Of a stretch of DNA of 5,393 nt, positions 1 to 5,354 are shown piece after piece. The DNA is from Rikenellaceae bacterium. GTDB taxonomy: Bacteria; Bacteroidota; Bacteroidia; Bacteroidales; Rikenellaceae. Under the pieces are notes generated by a model. It worked only from the letters and a program-made list of their open reading frames with translations. It made no database searches and was not told the origin of the DNA. A program made the position numbers and the translations under genes. Location of the stretch: positions 1 to 5,393 of the forward strand of contig JAJQAW010000097.1 of assembly GCA_021203585.1 (NCBI GenBank), read 5' to 3'. The first letter of the stretch is position 1; each line of letters starts with the position of its first letter.

Positions 1-196
1 GAAATAGAGAGCGAGCAACAGTTCCTGGTTCACAGCCGCTTCAAACACGTGGGGAACCCGGGCCAAGCATATAAACGGTTGGGGCTGCTGTGCCCGTGGG
101 ATAGGACCGCTTGGTCCGGCGCGGGACCAAGAGTAATCGATAATCCGCTGGGCGAGACCGGAAATAAATTTTCTGTATTAAAATTTTCGAGTGTGC
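1..196. other. Unidentified GC-rich segment downstream of dxs (possible structured RNA or partial gene)
   Basis: I do not recognise this stretch. Positions 1 to about 165 are GC-rich, then the sequence turns A/T-rich (about 161-188). One plus-strand frame is open from base 1 to 330, running into dxs antisense, and a minus-strand frame is open from about position 180 to the window edge, but that minus frame has no ATG start. Neither translation resembles a family I know. A perfect 8-bp inverted repeat (CTTGGTCC at 110-117, GGACCAAG at 124-131) could form a hairpin with a 6-base loop, and GGACC at 104-108 can compete for GGTCC at 113-117. Alternating pairings like these suit a structured RNA, but I could not match it to tmRNA, RNase P RNA, SRP RNA or 5S rRNA. 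A truncated gene beyond the left edge is also possible. Confidence 0.25.
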
Positions 197-207
197 CTAA
201 TGGGCAC
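193..207 (-). terminator. Weak candidate terminator hairpin at the dxs stop codon
   Basis: GTGCC (193-197) and GGCAC (203-207) form a 5-bp GC-rich stem with a 5-base loop that overlaps the dxs TAG stop. Read on the minus strand it is followed after five bases by an A/T-rich run with a short T4 tract, not a clean U tract. The stem is short, so this is a tentative end point for dxs transcription. Confidence 0.25.
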
Positions 208-2098
208 GGTCTAAAGCGGATAAAGCAATCAGCGTCTCTAAAATACCATCCGCGTCAAAGCCGTATTTGTGGTGCAACTGTTCGGGTGTGCCGTGTTCGG
301 GGAATTCATCCGGCACCCCGAGCATTGTAATCCGGCAATTGTAGCCGTGCGTGTTCATAAATTCCAGCACGGCGCTTCCTACGCCGCCTGCAATGACATC
401 GTTTTCTACGGTAACCGCCTGCCGGAATTTTTGGCCGACCCGGTGCAGCAACTCTTCGTCCAAGGGTTTGGCAAAACGCAGGTCGATGTGCTCCACCGAA
501 ATTCCCTGTTCTTGTGCTTTCGAAACGGCTTCCGCAGCAAAATTACCGACATTGCCCAGAGAGAGCAAGGCCAGGTCGCTGCCCGTTTTCAACAAACGGC
601 CCCTGCCGATGGGAATCGATTTCATCGGTTGCCGCCACTCTTTCACCACTCCTCGGCCTCGCGGATAGCGGATCACGAACGCGCCGTGTCCCGGTTGCTG
701 CGAAGTAAACATCAGGTGCCGCAGCTCCACTTCATTCATCGGAGCGGCAATGATGATATTCGGGATGCTTCGGAAATAAGCGATATCGAACACGCCCTGA
801 TGCGTGGCCCCGTCCTCGCCGACGATGCCCGCCCGGTCCAGACAGAAGGTGACGTCGAGTTTTTGCAGGGCCACGTCGTGGATGACGTTATCATATGCCC
901 GCTGCATGAAACTCGAGTAGATGTTGCAAAACGGATGCAAACCGCCCGCCGATAAACCGGCCGAAAAGGTAACGGCATGCGCCTCGGCAATTCCCACATC
1001 GAACGTGCGCTGGGGCATTCGCTCCATCATCAGGTATAACGAACATCCGGAAGGCATGGCCGGAGTGATTCCTACGATCTTCGGATTTTGTTCGGCCAAT
1101 TCGATGATCGTGTGTCCGAACACATCCTGATAGCGCATCGGTCCGTTCTGCCGGTCCGAATGGTCTTCCAATTCCCCGGTATCGGTGTTGAATTTTCCGG
1201 GAGCGTGCCACAGCGAAGGATTCTCCACGGCCGGGCTGTAGCCGTGCCCTTTTTCGGTGATGATATGCAGCAATTTCGGGCCCCGTATCTCTTTCAGGTC
1301 GCGCAATACCCGAACCAACGATTTCATATTGTGGCCGTTCACCGGCCCGAAATAACGGAAATTCAACGCTTCGAATAAATTGCTTTGCTGAAGCAGACCC
1401 GTTTTCAGCGCATCGCCGGTTTTCTGTATCTGCCGGCGGATCCATTTGGCCTTATCCAGGTTGTCCCAGATTTTGTTTTTCAGCTTGTTATACCGTTTGG
1501 AAGAAGTGATGCTCAATAAATATTCCTTCATGGCGCCTACATTTTTGTCGATCGCCATCCGGTTATCGTTGAGGATGACCAGCAAATCGGTATGCATCGC
1601 CCCGGCATTATTCAACCCCTCGTACGCCAATCCTCCGGTGAGCGAGCCGTCGCCGATCACCGCCACCACCTGCCGCTTTTCCCCTTTGATCTCATCCGAG
1701 GCAGCGATGCCCAGGGCGGCCGAAATCGAGGTCGAAGCGTAACCCACTCCGAAAGCGTCGTAGGGACTTTCCGACATAACCGGAAAACCACTCAGCCCCC
1801 CTAATTTGCGCTTGGTATGAAACCGGTCCCGCCGACCGGTCAGAATTTTATGAGCGTAGGCCTGGTGCCCGACATCCCATACGATCTTATCGTGCGGCGT
1901 GTCGAACACGTAATGCAAAGCCACGGTCAATTCCACCACACCCAAACTGGAACCCAGGTGACCCGGATTACAAGAAAGCTCCCGGATAATGAAATCCCGA
2001 ATCTCCCGGCTGTATGCGGATAACTCCTCCGGCCGCAGTTCCCGCAACGCTGCCGGGTTGTCGATTCGGTGAAGATAATGTGTCTTTTTTTTCGTCAT
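197..2098 (-). CDS. dxs: 1-deoxy-D-xylulose-5-phosphate synthase
   Basis: This thiamine-diphosphate enzyme condenses pyruvate with glyceraldehyde 3-phosphate to make DXP in the cytoplasm. DXP is the entry point of the MEP isoprenoid pathway and a precursor of thiamine and pyridoxal phosphate in many bacteria. The 633-residue product is full length for the family. In order it shows a TPP-binding domain (about 15-285) with GHLGSSLG (His47), GDGSLTGG (Asp150) and NDN (177-179); a pyrimidine-binding domain (about 320-485) with IAEAHAVTF (catalytic Glu372), DRAG and EDGATHQG (Asp429, His433) and YPRG (Arg480); and a C-terminal transketolase domain (about 500-620). The residue after Glu372 is Ala where many homologues have Gln. 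The ATG at 2098 gives the expected N terminus; the next codons contain a run of eight A. It is divergent from the lipoprotein gene, with no recognisable gene following it in the window. Confidence 0.97.
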   Translation of the reverse strand: MTKKKTHYLHRIDNPAALRELRPEELSAYSREIRDFIIRELSCNPGHLGSSLGVVELTVALHYVFDTPHDKIVWDVGHQAYAHKILTGRRDRFHTKRKLGGLSGFPVMSESPYDAFGVGYASTSISAALGIAASDEIKGEKRQVVAVIGDGSLTGGLAYEGLNNAGAMHTDLLVILNDNRMAIDKNVGAMKEYLLSITSSKRYNKLKNKIWDNLDKAKWIRRQIQKTGDALKTGLLQQSNLFEALNFRYFGPVNGHNMKSLVRVLRDLKEIRGPKLLHIITEKGHGYSPAVENPSLWHAPGKFNTDTGELEDHSDRQNGPMRYQDVFGHTIIELAEQNPKIVGITPAMPSGCSLYLMMERMPQRTFDVGIAEAHAVTFSAGLSAGGLHPFCNIYSSFMQRAYDNVIHDVALQKLDVTFCLDRAGIVGEDGATHQGVFDIAYFRSIPNIIIAAPMNEVELRHLMFTSQQPGHGAFVIRYPRGRGVVKEWRQPMKSIPIGRGRLLKTGSDLALLSLGNVGNFAAEAVSKAQEQGISVEHIDLRFAKPLDEELLHRVGQKFRQAVTVENDVIAGGVGSAVLEFMNTHGYNCRITMLGVPDEFPEHGTPEQLHHKYGFDADGILETLIALSALDRAH

Positions 2099-2114
2099 TC
2101 GGCCTTAAAAGGTA

Positions 2115-2122
2115 CAAAAATC
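2115..2122 (-). promoter_or_regulatory. Possible -7 box of the dxs promoter
   Basis: On the minus strand this reads GATTTTTG, one mismatch from the Bacteroidota -7 consensus TAnnTTTG. Transcription would begin about ten bases upstream of the dxs ATG, giving a very short leader. I see no good -33 TTTG at the usual distance, so the call is weak. Confidence 0.3.
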
Positions 2123-2163
2123 AAGCGTAAAAGTAACCAACCCTGTCCAATTAAACAACTTTA

Positions 2164-2181
2164 TTCGTATCTTCGTACGAA
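2164..2181. promoter_or_regulatory. Operator-like palindrome overlapping the rightward promoter
   Basis: TTCGTACGAA (2172-2181) is a perfect 10-bp palindrome. TTCGTA occurs again at 2164-2169, so the outer arms TTCGTA and TACGAA (2176-2181) form a second inverted repeat with a 6-base spacer. The repeats cover the candidate -7 box of the lipoprotein gene, where a dimeric regulator could block or modulate transcription. No regulator is encoded nearby, and the function is inferred from position only. Confidence 0.3.
2168..2175 (+). promoter_or_regulatory. Candidate -7 box for the OmpA-family lipoprotein gene
   Basis: TATCTTCG matches TAnnTTTG at all but one defined position. It sits 30 bases before the ATG, giving a plausible leader of about 24 bases. 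No TTTG-like -33 element is visible about 20 bases upstream, which lowers confidence. Confidence 0.38.
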
Positions 2182-2205
2182 ATCAGACTTTATCAAAAAG
2201 AAGCT

Positions 2206-3069
2206 ATGAGAAGGGTATTGAAAGGATTTATGCTGGCGGGGTTGACCATGATCGCGACCTCCTGTGTGGTATCGACCAAAAAATACAACGCGCTGAACGC
2301 AGAATTGATGCGTACCGAAAGCGGACGCGTCCTGTTACTCGAGCAAGTGGAACGGCAGCAGGATACCATCATGAGCTTGCAAAACCGCCTGTCCATGCTC
2401 GCCTCTCAAAAAGCGGAATTGGACGATAAATACAATCAGCTCATGGAGCGTTACGAGCGCTACCTGGCCGATAATTCGGCCGAAGCGACCCGTATGCTCC
2501 GGGAATTGCAAACCACCCAGGAGCAACTCGCCGAGCGCGAACGGGCGATTGCCGAACTGGAACAAATGCTCCGCAACCGCGAGGCAGCGCTTAACCTGAT
2601 CCGCCAGAAAGTGGCCGACGCACTGCTCGGATTCGAAGGCAAAGGGCTTACGGTGACCCAGCGGGACGGTAAAGTATACGTTTCGATGGATGAAAAACTG
2701 CTTTTCCGATCGGGGAGCTTTACCATCGAGCCGGAAGGCGCCAATGCGGTGCGGGAACTGGCTAATGTGCTGGCCCAGAACCCGGATATCAATGTGCTGG
2801 TGGAAGGCCATACCGATAATGTGGCCTACCGCGGATCGGGCAACCTGCAGGATAATCTCGATTTGAGCGTCAAGCGGGCTACTACCGTCACCCGCCTGCT
2901 CCTGGAGAATAAGAGTATCGATCCGGTACGAATTACCTCCGCCGGACGCGGGGAATACCTCCCGCTCTATACGGAAGATACCGCCGAAGCTCGCCAGAAA
3001 AACCGCCGGACCGAAATTATCCTCACTCCGAAGCTGGATGAATTGCTCCAGATTATAGATGTGGATTGA
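2206..3069 (+). CDS. OmpA-family peptidoglycan-binding lipoprotein with coiled-coil stalk
   Basis: This is a predicted 287-residue envelope protein that would anchor the outer membrane to peptidoglycan. Residues 1-19 are a short basic and hydrophobic signal peptide ending in a loose lipobox (ATSC), so Cys20 is the likely lipidated residue. No acidic run follows the cysteine, so I see no surface-export signal and expect it to face the periplasm. Residues about 30-140 are rich in Glu, Gln, Leu and Arg and read as a long coiled coil. Residues about 147-274 form the OmpA C-terminal domain: EGHTDN (200-205), NLDLSVKRA (217-225) and KNRRTEI (265-271). Asp204 and Arg224 correspond to the pair that binds diaminopimelate in characterised OmpA domains. 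A purine-rich AAAAAGAAG precedes the ATG. It is divergent from dxs; a hairpin cluster separates it from pyrH. The family is firm, but the exact cellular role is not known from sequence. Confidence 0.93.
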   Translation: MRRVLKGFMLAGLTMIATSCVVSTKKYNALNAELMRTESGRVLLLEQVERQQDTIMSLQNRLSMLASQKAELDDKYNQLMERYERYLADNSAEATRMLRELQTTQEQLAERERAIAELEQMLRNREAALNLIRQKVADALLGFEGKGLTVTQRDGKVYVSMDEKLLFRSGSFTIEPEGANAVRELANVLAQNPDINVLVEGHTDNVAYRGSGNLQDNLDLSVKRATTVTRLLLENKSIDPVRITSAGRGEYLPLYTEDTAEARQKNRRTEIILTPKLDELLQIIDVD

Positions 3070-3163
3070 AAAGGCGTAAACTGGCGCTTTTTGAAAGCGC
3101 CGCAAATCGCGCCTTTTTGAAAAAAGGCGCCCCAAAAACTTTTGGGCGACTTTTTAAAAAGTC
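3069..3163. repeat. Cluster of four tandem inverted repeats between the lipoprotein gene and pyrH
   Basis: Four palindromes lie almost end to end. Repeat 1 (3083-3101) pairs GGCGCTTT with AAAGCGCC around TTG. Repeat 2 (3109-3130) pairs GCGCCTTTTT with AAAAAGGCGC around GA. Repeat 3 (3131-3146) pairs CCCAAAA with TTTTGGG around AC. Repeat 4 (3148-3163) is the perfect 16-bp palindrome GACTTTTTAAAAAGTC. All share the plan of GC-rich arms enclosing A/T runs. AAAAGGCG at 3069-3076 can also pair with CGCCTTTT at 3110-3117. The block fills most of the 114-base gap and ends 20 bases before the pyrH start. It could be an intergenic repeat element, a transcription end or attenuator, or RNA-stabilising structure; the sequence alone does not decide. 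Confidence 0.75.
3131..3155 (+). terminator. Possible terminator of the lipoprotein transcript
   Basis: The third inverted repeat of the cluster (CCCAAAA / TTTTGGG) is followed after four bases by five T residues. This is the part of the block most like an intrinsic terminator on the plus strand, but the T tract is short, offset, and itself part of the next palindrome. Read-through into pyrH is equally possible, since I find no consensus promoter just before pyrH. Confidence 0.3.
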
Positions 3164-3183
3164 ACAGTTCAAAATGTTTGCTT

Positions 3184-3903
3184 ATGTATAAACGGGTTTT
3201 ATTAAAATTGAGCGGTGAGTCGCTTCAGGGAGATCAGGGTTACGGTTTAAGTCCGGCCAGGTTGAATAGTTATGCCGAGCAGATCAAGGCGGTCTCGGAG
3301 TTGGGGGTTCAGATTGGGATCGTGATTGGCGGCGGGAATATTTTCCGCGGGCTGAGTGGCGTGGGCAAGGGAGTAGACCGGGTGAAGGGCGATCAAATGG
3401 GGATACTCGCTACGGTTATCAATTCCCTCGGACTGCAGTCCGCGCTGGAAAGTATCGGAGCAAAGGTGAAAATGATGACCTCCATTAGCATGGAACCGGT
3501 CGGAGAGATTTATTCCAAAACCAAGGCACTGGAAGCCATGTCGGCCGGATGTATTGTAATTATTGCCGGCGGTACGGGCAATCCGTTTTTTACCACGGAT
3601 ACCGCTTCGGCGCTTCGCGGCGTGGAAATTGAAGCGGAAGTCTTTTTGAAGGGAACCCGGGTGGACGGAATTTATACGGCCGATCCGGAAAAAGACCCTG
3701 CGGCGACTAAATTTTCCGAAATTACGTTCGACCAGGTATACGAAAAACAGCTCAAAGTGATGGACCTGACTGCTTTTACCATGTGCCGGGAAAATAACCT
3801 GCCGGTGATGGTATTCGATATGGATACCCCGGGAAATCTACTTCGGGTAATTCAGGGAGAACGGATCGGCACGATGGTAAAAAACGGAAGAGGAAACGGT
3901 TAA
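3184..3903 (+). CDS. pyrH: UMP kinase (uridylate kinase)
   Basis: PyrH phosphorylates UMP to UDP with ATP in the cytoplasm, a step needed for all pyrimidine nucleotides; the bacterial enzyme is a hexamer of the amino-acid kinase fold, typically tuned by GTP and UTP. The 239-residue product is the usual length. Visible family motifs are KLSGES (8-13), IGGGNIFRG (48-56), DQMG (70-73), GGTGNPFFTTDTASALR (129-145), LKGTRVDGIYTADP (155-168) and MDLTAFTMC (193-201). The frame stays open upstream to a TTG at 3142, but that lies within the hairpin cluster; ATG 3184 gives the standard MYKRVLLKLSGE N terminus. There is no clear Shine-Dalgarno sequence or promoter. A five-codon reading frame (ATG 3174 to TAA 3191) overlaps the start. 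The thioredoxin gene follows after 21 bases, suggesting co-transcription. Confidence 0.96.
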   Translation: MYKRVLLKLSGESLQGDQGYGLSPARLNSYAEQIKAVSELGVQIGIVIGGGNIFRGLSGVGKGVDRVKGDQMGILATVINSLGLQSALESIGAKVKMMTSISMEPVGEIYSKTKALEAMSAGCIVIIAGGTGNPFFTTDTASALRGVEIEAEVFLKGTRVDGIYTADPEKDPAATKFSEITFDQVYEKQLKVMDLTAFTMCRENNLPVMVFDMDTPGNLLRVIQGERIGTMVKNGRGNG

Positions 3904-3924
3904 TGGAAATGTACATTTAAATAC

Positions 3925-4449
3925 ATGACAGCGATGAAAACAATCAGAGGCCTGGCGGCCCTCCTTTCGATGCTTTTTGCAGGCCATTTGACCGCTCAGA
4001 CGGATGAAAACGCGGTGGCCAAAGTCGGCGATCCGATGCCGGTATTTACCGTGCAGATGTCGGACGGTTCGACCATCCGGTCCAACGATTTGGCAGGGAA
4101 AGTGGTATTGGTAAACTTCTGGGCTACGTGGTGTCCTCCCTGTCGGGCGGAATTTAAGCGCATTCCCCAGGAGCTGGTCGAGGCTTTCAAGGGCCAAGAC
4201 TTTGTATTGCTGGCCATATCCCGCGAGGAGCCGATGGATAAGGTTACGGCGTTTATGCAGGAAAACGGATATACTTTTCCGGTGGGAATCGATCCGGACC
4301 GGAGTATTTACGGACGGTTTGCCTTGAATTCCATTCCGCGTAATTACCTGATCGACAAAAGCGGTAAGATTGTACGGGCCGAGGTCGGGTATACTCCGGA
4401 GAGTTTCGAGGAGCTGCCGACAGCCATCCGCACGGAGTTGGCCCGGTAA
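3925..4449 (+). CDS. Secreted TlpA/ResA-type thioredoxin-like protein
   Basis: This is a thiol-disulfide redox protein of the TlpA/ResA type. Residues 1-24 form a signal peptide with a basic start, a Leu/Ala-rich core and a likely cut after LTA before Gln25, so it should act in the periplasm. There is no lipobox cysteine. The mature part is one thioredoxin fold: GDPMPVF (35-41), VLVNFWATWCPPC (61-73) with redox cysteines 70 and 73, and SIPRNYLID (136-144) with cis-Pro138. At 174 residues it is a minimal form without the extra N-terminal domain of many Bacteroidota TlpA proteins. A second ATG at 3934 would give MKTIRG and is an equally credible start. It lies 21 bases after pyrH and before frr. 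Reduction of cytochrome c or substrate-protein thiols is known for relatives; the partner here is unknown. Confidence 0.92.
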   Translation: MTAMKTIRGLAALLSMLFAGHLTAQTDENAVAKVGDPMPVFTVQMSDGSTIRSNDLAGKVVLVNFWATWCPPCRAEFKRIPQELVEAFKGQDFVLLAISREEPMDKVTAFMQENGYTFPVGIDPDRSIYGRFALNSIPRNYLIDKSGKIVRAEVGYTPESFEELPTAIRTELAR

Positions 4450-4467
4450 AGATTCAACAAAAATGGC

Positions 4468-4475
4468 TATCTTTA
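4468..4475 (+). promoter_or_regulatory. Candidate -7 box for frr
   Basis: TATCTTTA matches TAnnTTTG except for the last base, and lies in the 79-base gap before frr, about 53 bases upstream of the ATG. No good -33 element is present at about 20 bases upstream. It would let frr be expressed apart from pyrH and the thioredoxin gene. Confidence 0.4.
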
Positions 4476-4528
4476 CGGACTGAAGGCGTATGCCCTTTGA
4501 AACCGGATAATCATCTAAAATTGATCAT

Positions 4529-5086
4529 ATGGAAACTCAAGAAATTCTGGACGCAGCTAAAGCGAAAATGCAGGATACCATTGCTTACCTGGAGGATGAG
4601 TTGGTAAATATTCGTGCCGGGAAAGCGACCACCAATGTACTCAACGGGGTAATGGTGGATTATTACGGCACTCAGTCGCCGGTAAACCAGGTGGCCAGTG
4701 TGACCGTTCCGGATGCCAAGACCATTTTAGTCGCCCCGTGGGATAAAAAATTAATTCCGATGATCGAGAAGGCGATCCTGGTTTCGAATATCGGTTTGAC
4801 TCCTTCGAATAACGGGGAACAGATTCGTTTGACGATCCCGCCGGTGACCGAGGAGCGCCGGAAAGAACTGGTTAAACAGGTAAAAGCCGAAGGAGAAACT
4901 GCGCGGATCAGTTTGCGCAATGCCCGTCGCGATGCGGGCGATGCCTTTAAAAAAGCCCAGAAAGAGGGGATGCCGGAGGATATGGCTAAAGACGGAGAGG
5001 AAATGGCGCAAAAGCTGATCGAGAAGTATTCGAAAAAAGTCGAGGAATTGTTGGCGGCAAAAGAAAAAGAGATCATGACCGTATAA
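4529..5086 (+). CDS. frr: Ribosome recycling factor
   Basis: RRF works with EF-G in the cytoplasm to split the post-termination ribosome into subunits so it can be reused. The 185-residue product equals the usual family length. Recognisable segments are the N-terminal helix with IRAGKATTNVLNG (28-40), the small domain with QVASVTVPDAKTILVAPWD (54-72) and IGLTPSNNGEQIRLTIPPVTEERR (88-111), and the long C-terminal helix with SLRNARRDAGDAFKK (127-141) ending in a Lys/Glu-rich tail. ATG 4529 gives the expected N terminus; its leader is A/T-rich without a Shine-Dalgarno sequence. It follows the thioredoxin gene by 79 bases containing a possible promoter, and is closed by a strong terminator 27 bases after its stop. 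Confidence 0.97.
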   Translation: METQEILDAAKAKMQDTIAYLEDELVNIRAGKATTNVLNGVMVDYYGTQSPVNQVASVTVPDAKTILVAPWDKKLIPMIEKAILVSNIGLTPSNNGEQIRLTIPPVTEERRKELVKQVKAEGETARISLRNARRDAGDAFKKAQKEGMPEDMAKDGEEMAQKLIEKYSKKVEELLAAKEKEIMTV

Positions 5087-5113
5087 TTAGGGACTACGGT
5101 TCGAAAAGATATG

Positions 5114-5145
5114 AAAGCAGGAAGGAAACTCTTTCCTGCTTTTTT
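5114..5145 (+). terminator. Intrinsic terminator after frr
   Basis: The arms 5114-5125 and 5131-5142 pair over about 12 bp (core AGCAGGAA with TTCCTGCT, one G-U pair near a five-base loop), followed by an unbroken T run through 5145. The A run at the left foot makes it partly bidirectional. It marks the end of the pyrH-thioredoxin-frr unit. Confidence 0.9.
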
Positions 5146-5206
5146 GGGGTTTGAGCCTCCTTTATGTGAAAAAACTAAATAGCGGAAAAAAATTTTATTA
5201 TTAGAA

Positions 5207-5233
5207 AAATCCGTCTAATTTTGCCACGGATTT
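5207..5233. promoter_or_regulatory. Inverted repeat enclosing a -7 box (operator-like)
   Basis: AAATCCGT (5207-5214) and ACGGATTT (5226-5233) are perfect 8-bp inverted arms separated by 11 bases. The exact consensus -7 box TAATTTTG (5216-5223) lies inside the spacer. Because transcription would start near 5230, most of the repeat is not transcribed, so it is better read as a DNA site for a dimeric protein than as an RNA hairpin. No regulator is visible in the window. Confidence 0.4.
5216..5223 (+). promoter_or_regulatory. Upstream -7 box (P1) before the tRNA
   Basis: TAATTTTG matches TAnnTTTG exactly. TTTT at 5193-5196, 19 bases upstream, is a three-of-four match to the -33 TTTG. A transcript from here would carry about 125 extra bases before the tRNA, or could be a separate small RNA; I see no open reading frame of note in that stretch. 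Confidence 0.5.
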
Positions 5234-5295
5234 GGCTGACTTGAAACCTGCTGGCTGGAGAAGTATACCGGTACGGTTAAAAAATAATGGAAATA

Positions 5296-5327
5296 TTTGG
5301 TGGGTAAAGGATTAATTTATAACTTTG
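5296..5327 (+). promoter_or_regulatory. Promoter (P2) of the tRNA-Thr transcription unit
   Basis: The -33 TTTG (5296-5299) and the exact -7 box TAACTTTG (5320-5327) are separated by 20 bases, the full Bacteroidota sigma-factor arrangement. The predicted start near 5334 lies about 20 bases before the mature tRNA 5' end. This is the best promoter in the window. Confidence 0.75.
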
Positions 5328-5354
5328 CCCTCCGAATTGAGAGAAATCAACCAT

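Noticed and set aside
49..330. Open frame starting with GTG at 49 on the plus strand
   Set aside because: The frame runs about 130 bases into the dxs coding region antisense and has no recognisable domain or promoter. It is treated as part of the unresolved 1-196 segment and not called as a gene.
269..955. 228-codon open frame on the plus strand inside dxs
   Set aside because: It is entirely antisense to dxs, whose protein motifs are unambiguous. The translation has no recognisable domain, and long antisense frames are common opposite GC-biased codons.
2335..3135. 266-codon open frame on the minus strand opposite the lipoprotein gene
   Set aside because: It is the shadow of the OmpA-family gene and runs into the hairpin cluster. 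The plus-strand protein has a signal peptide, coiled coil and OmpA domain; this one shows no known motif.
3173..3180. AATGTTTG as a -7 box for pyrH
   Set aside because: It resembles TAnnTTTG with one mismatch, but transcription would start near 3187, after the pyrH ATG.
3142..3183. Longer pyrH form starting at TTG 3142
   Set aside because: It would add 14 residues not expected in UMP kinases and place the start inside palindromic DNA. ATG 3184 gives the standard N terminus.
3903..3920. Five-codon frame overlapping the pyrH stop (TAATG)
   Set aside because: It is too short to judge, and A/T-rich spacers throw up such frames easily. I noted the overlap only.
3909..3926. Inverted repeat ATGTA / TACAT before the thioredoxin start
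   Set aside because: The 5-bp A/T-rich stem is too weak to count as a regulatory hairpin.
5111..5182. 23-codon frame starting at ATG 5111
   Set aside because: It overlaps the frr terminator hairpin, and its sequence is dictated by the stem arms and T run. There is no support for translation.
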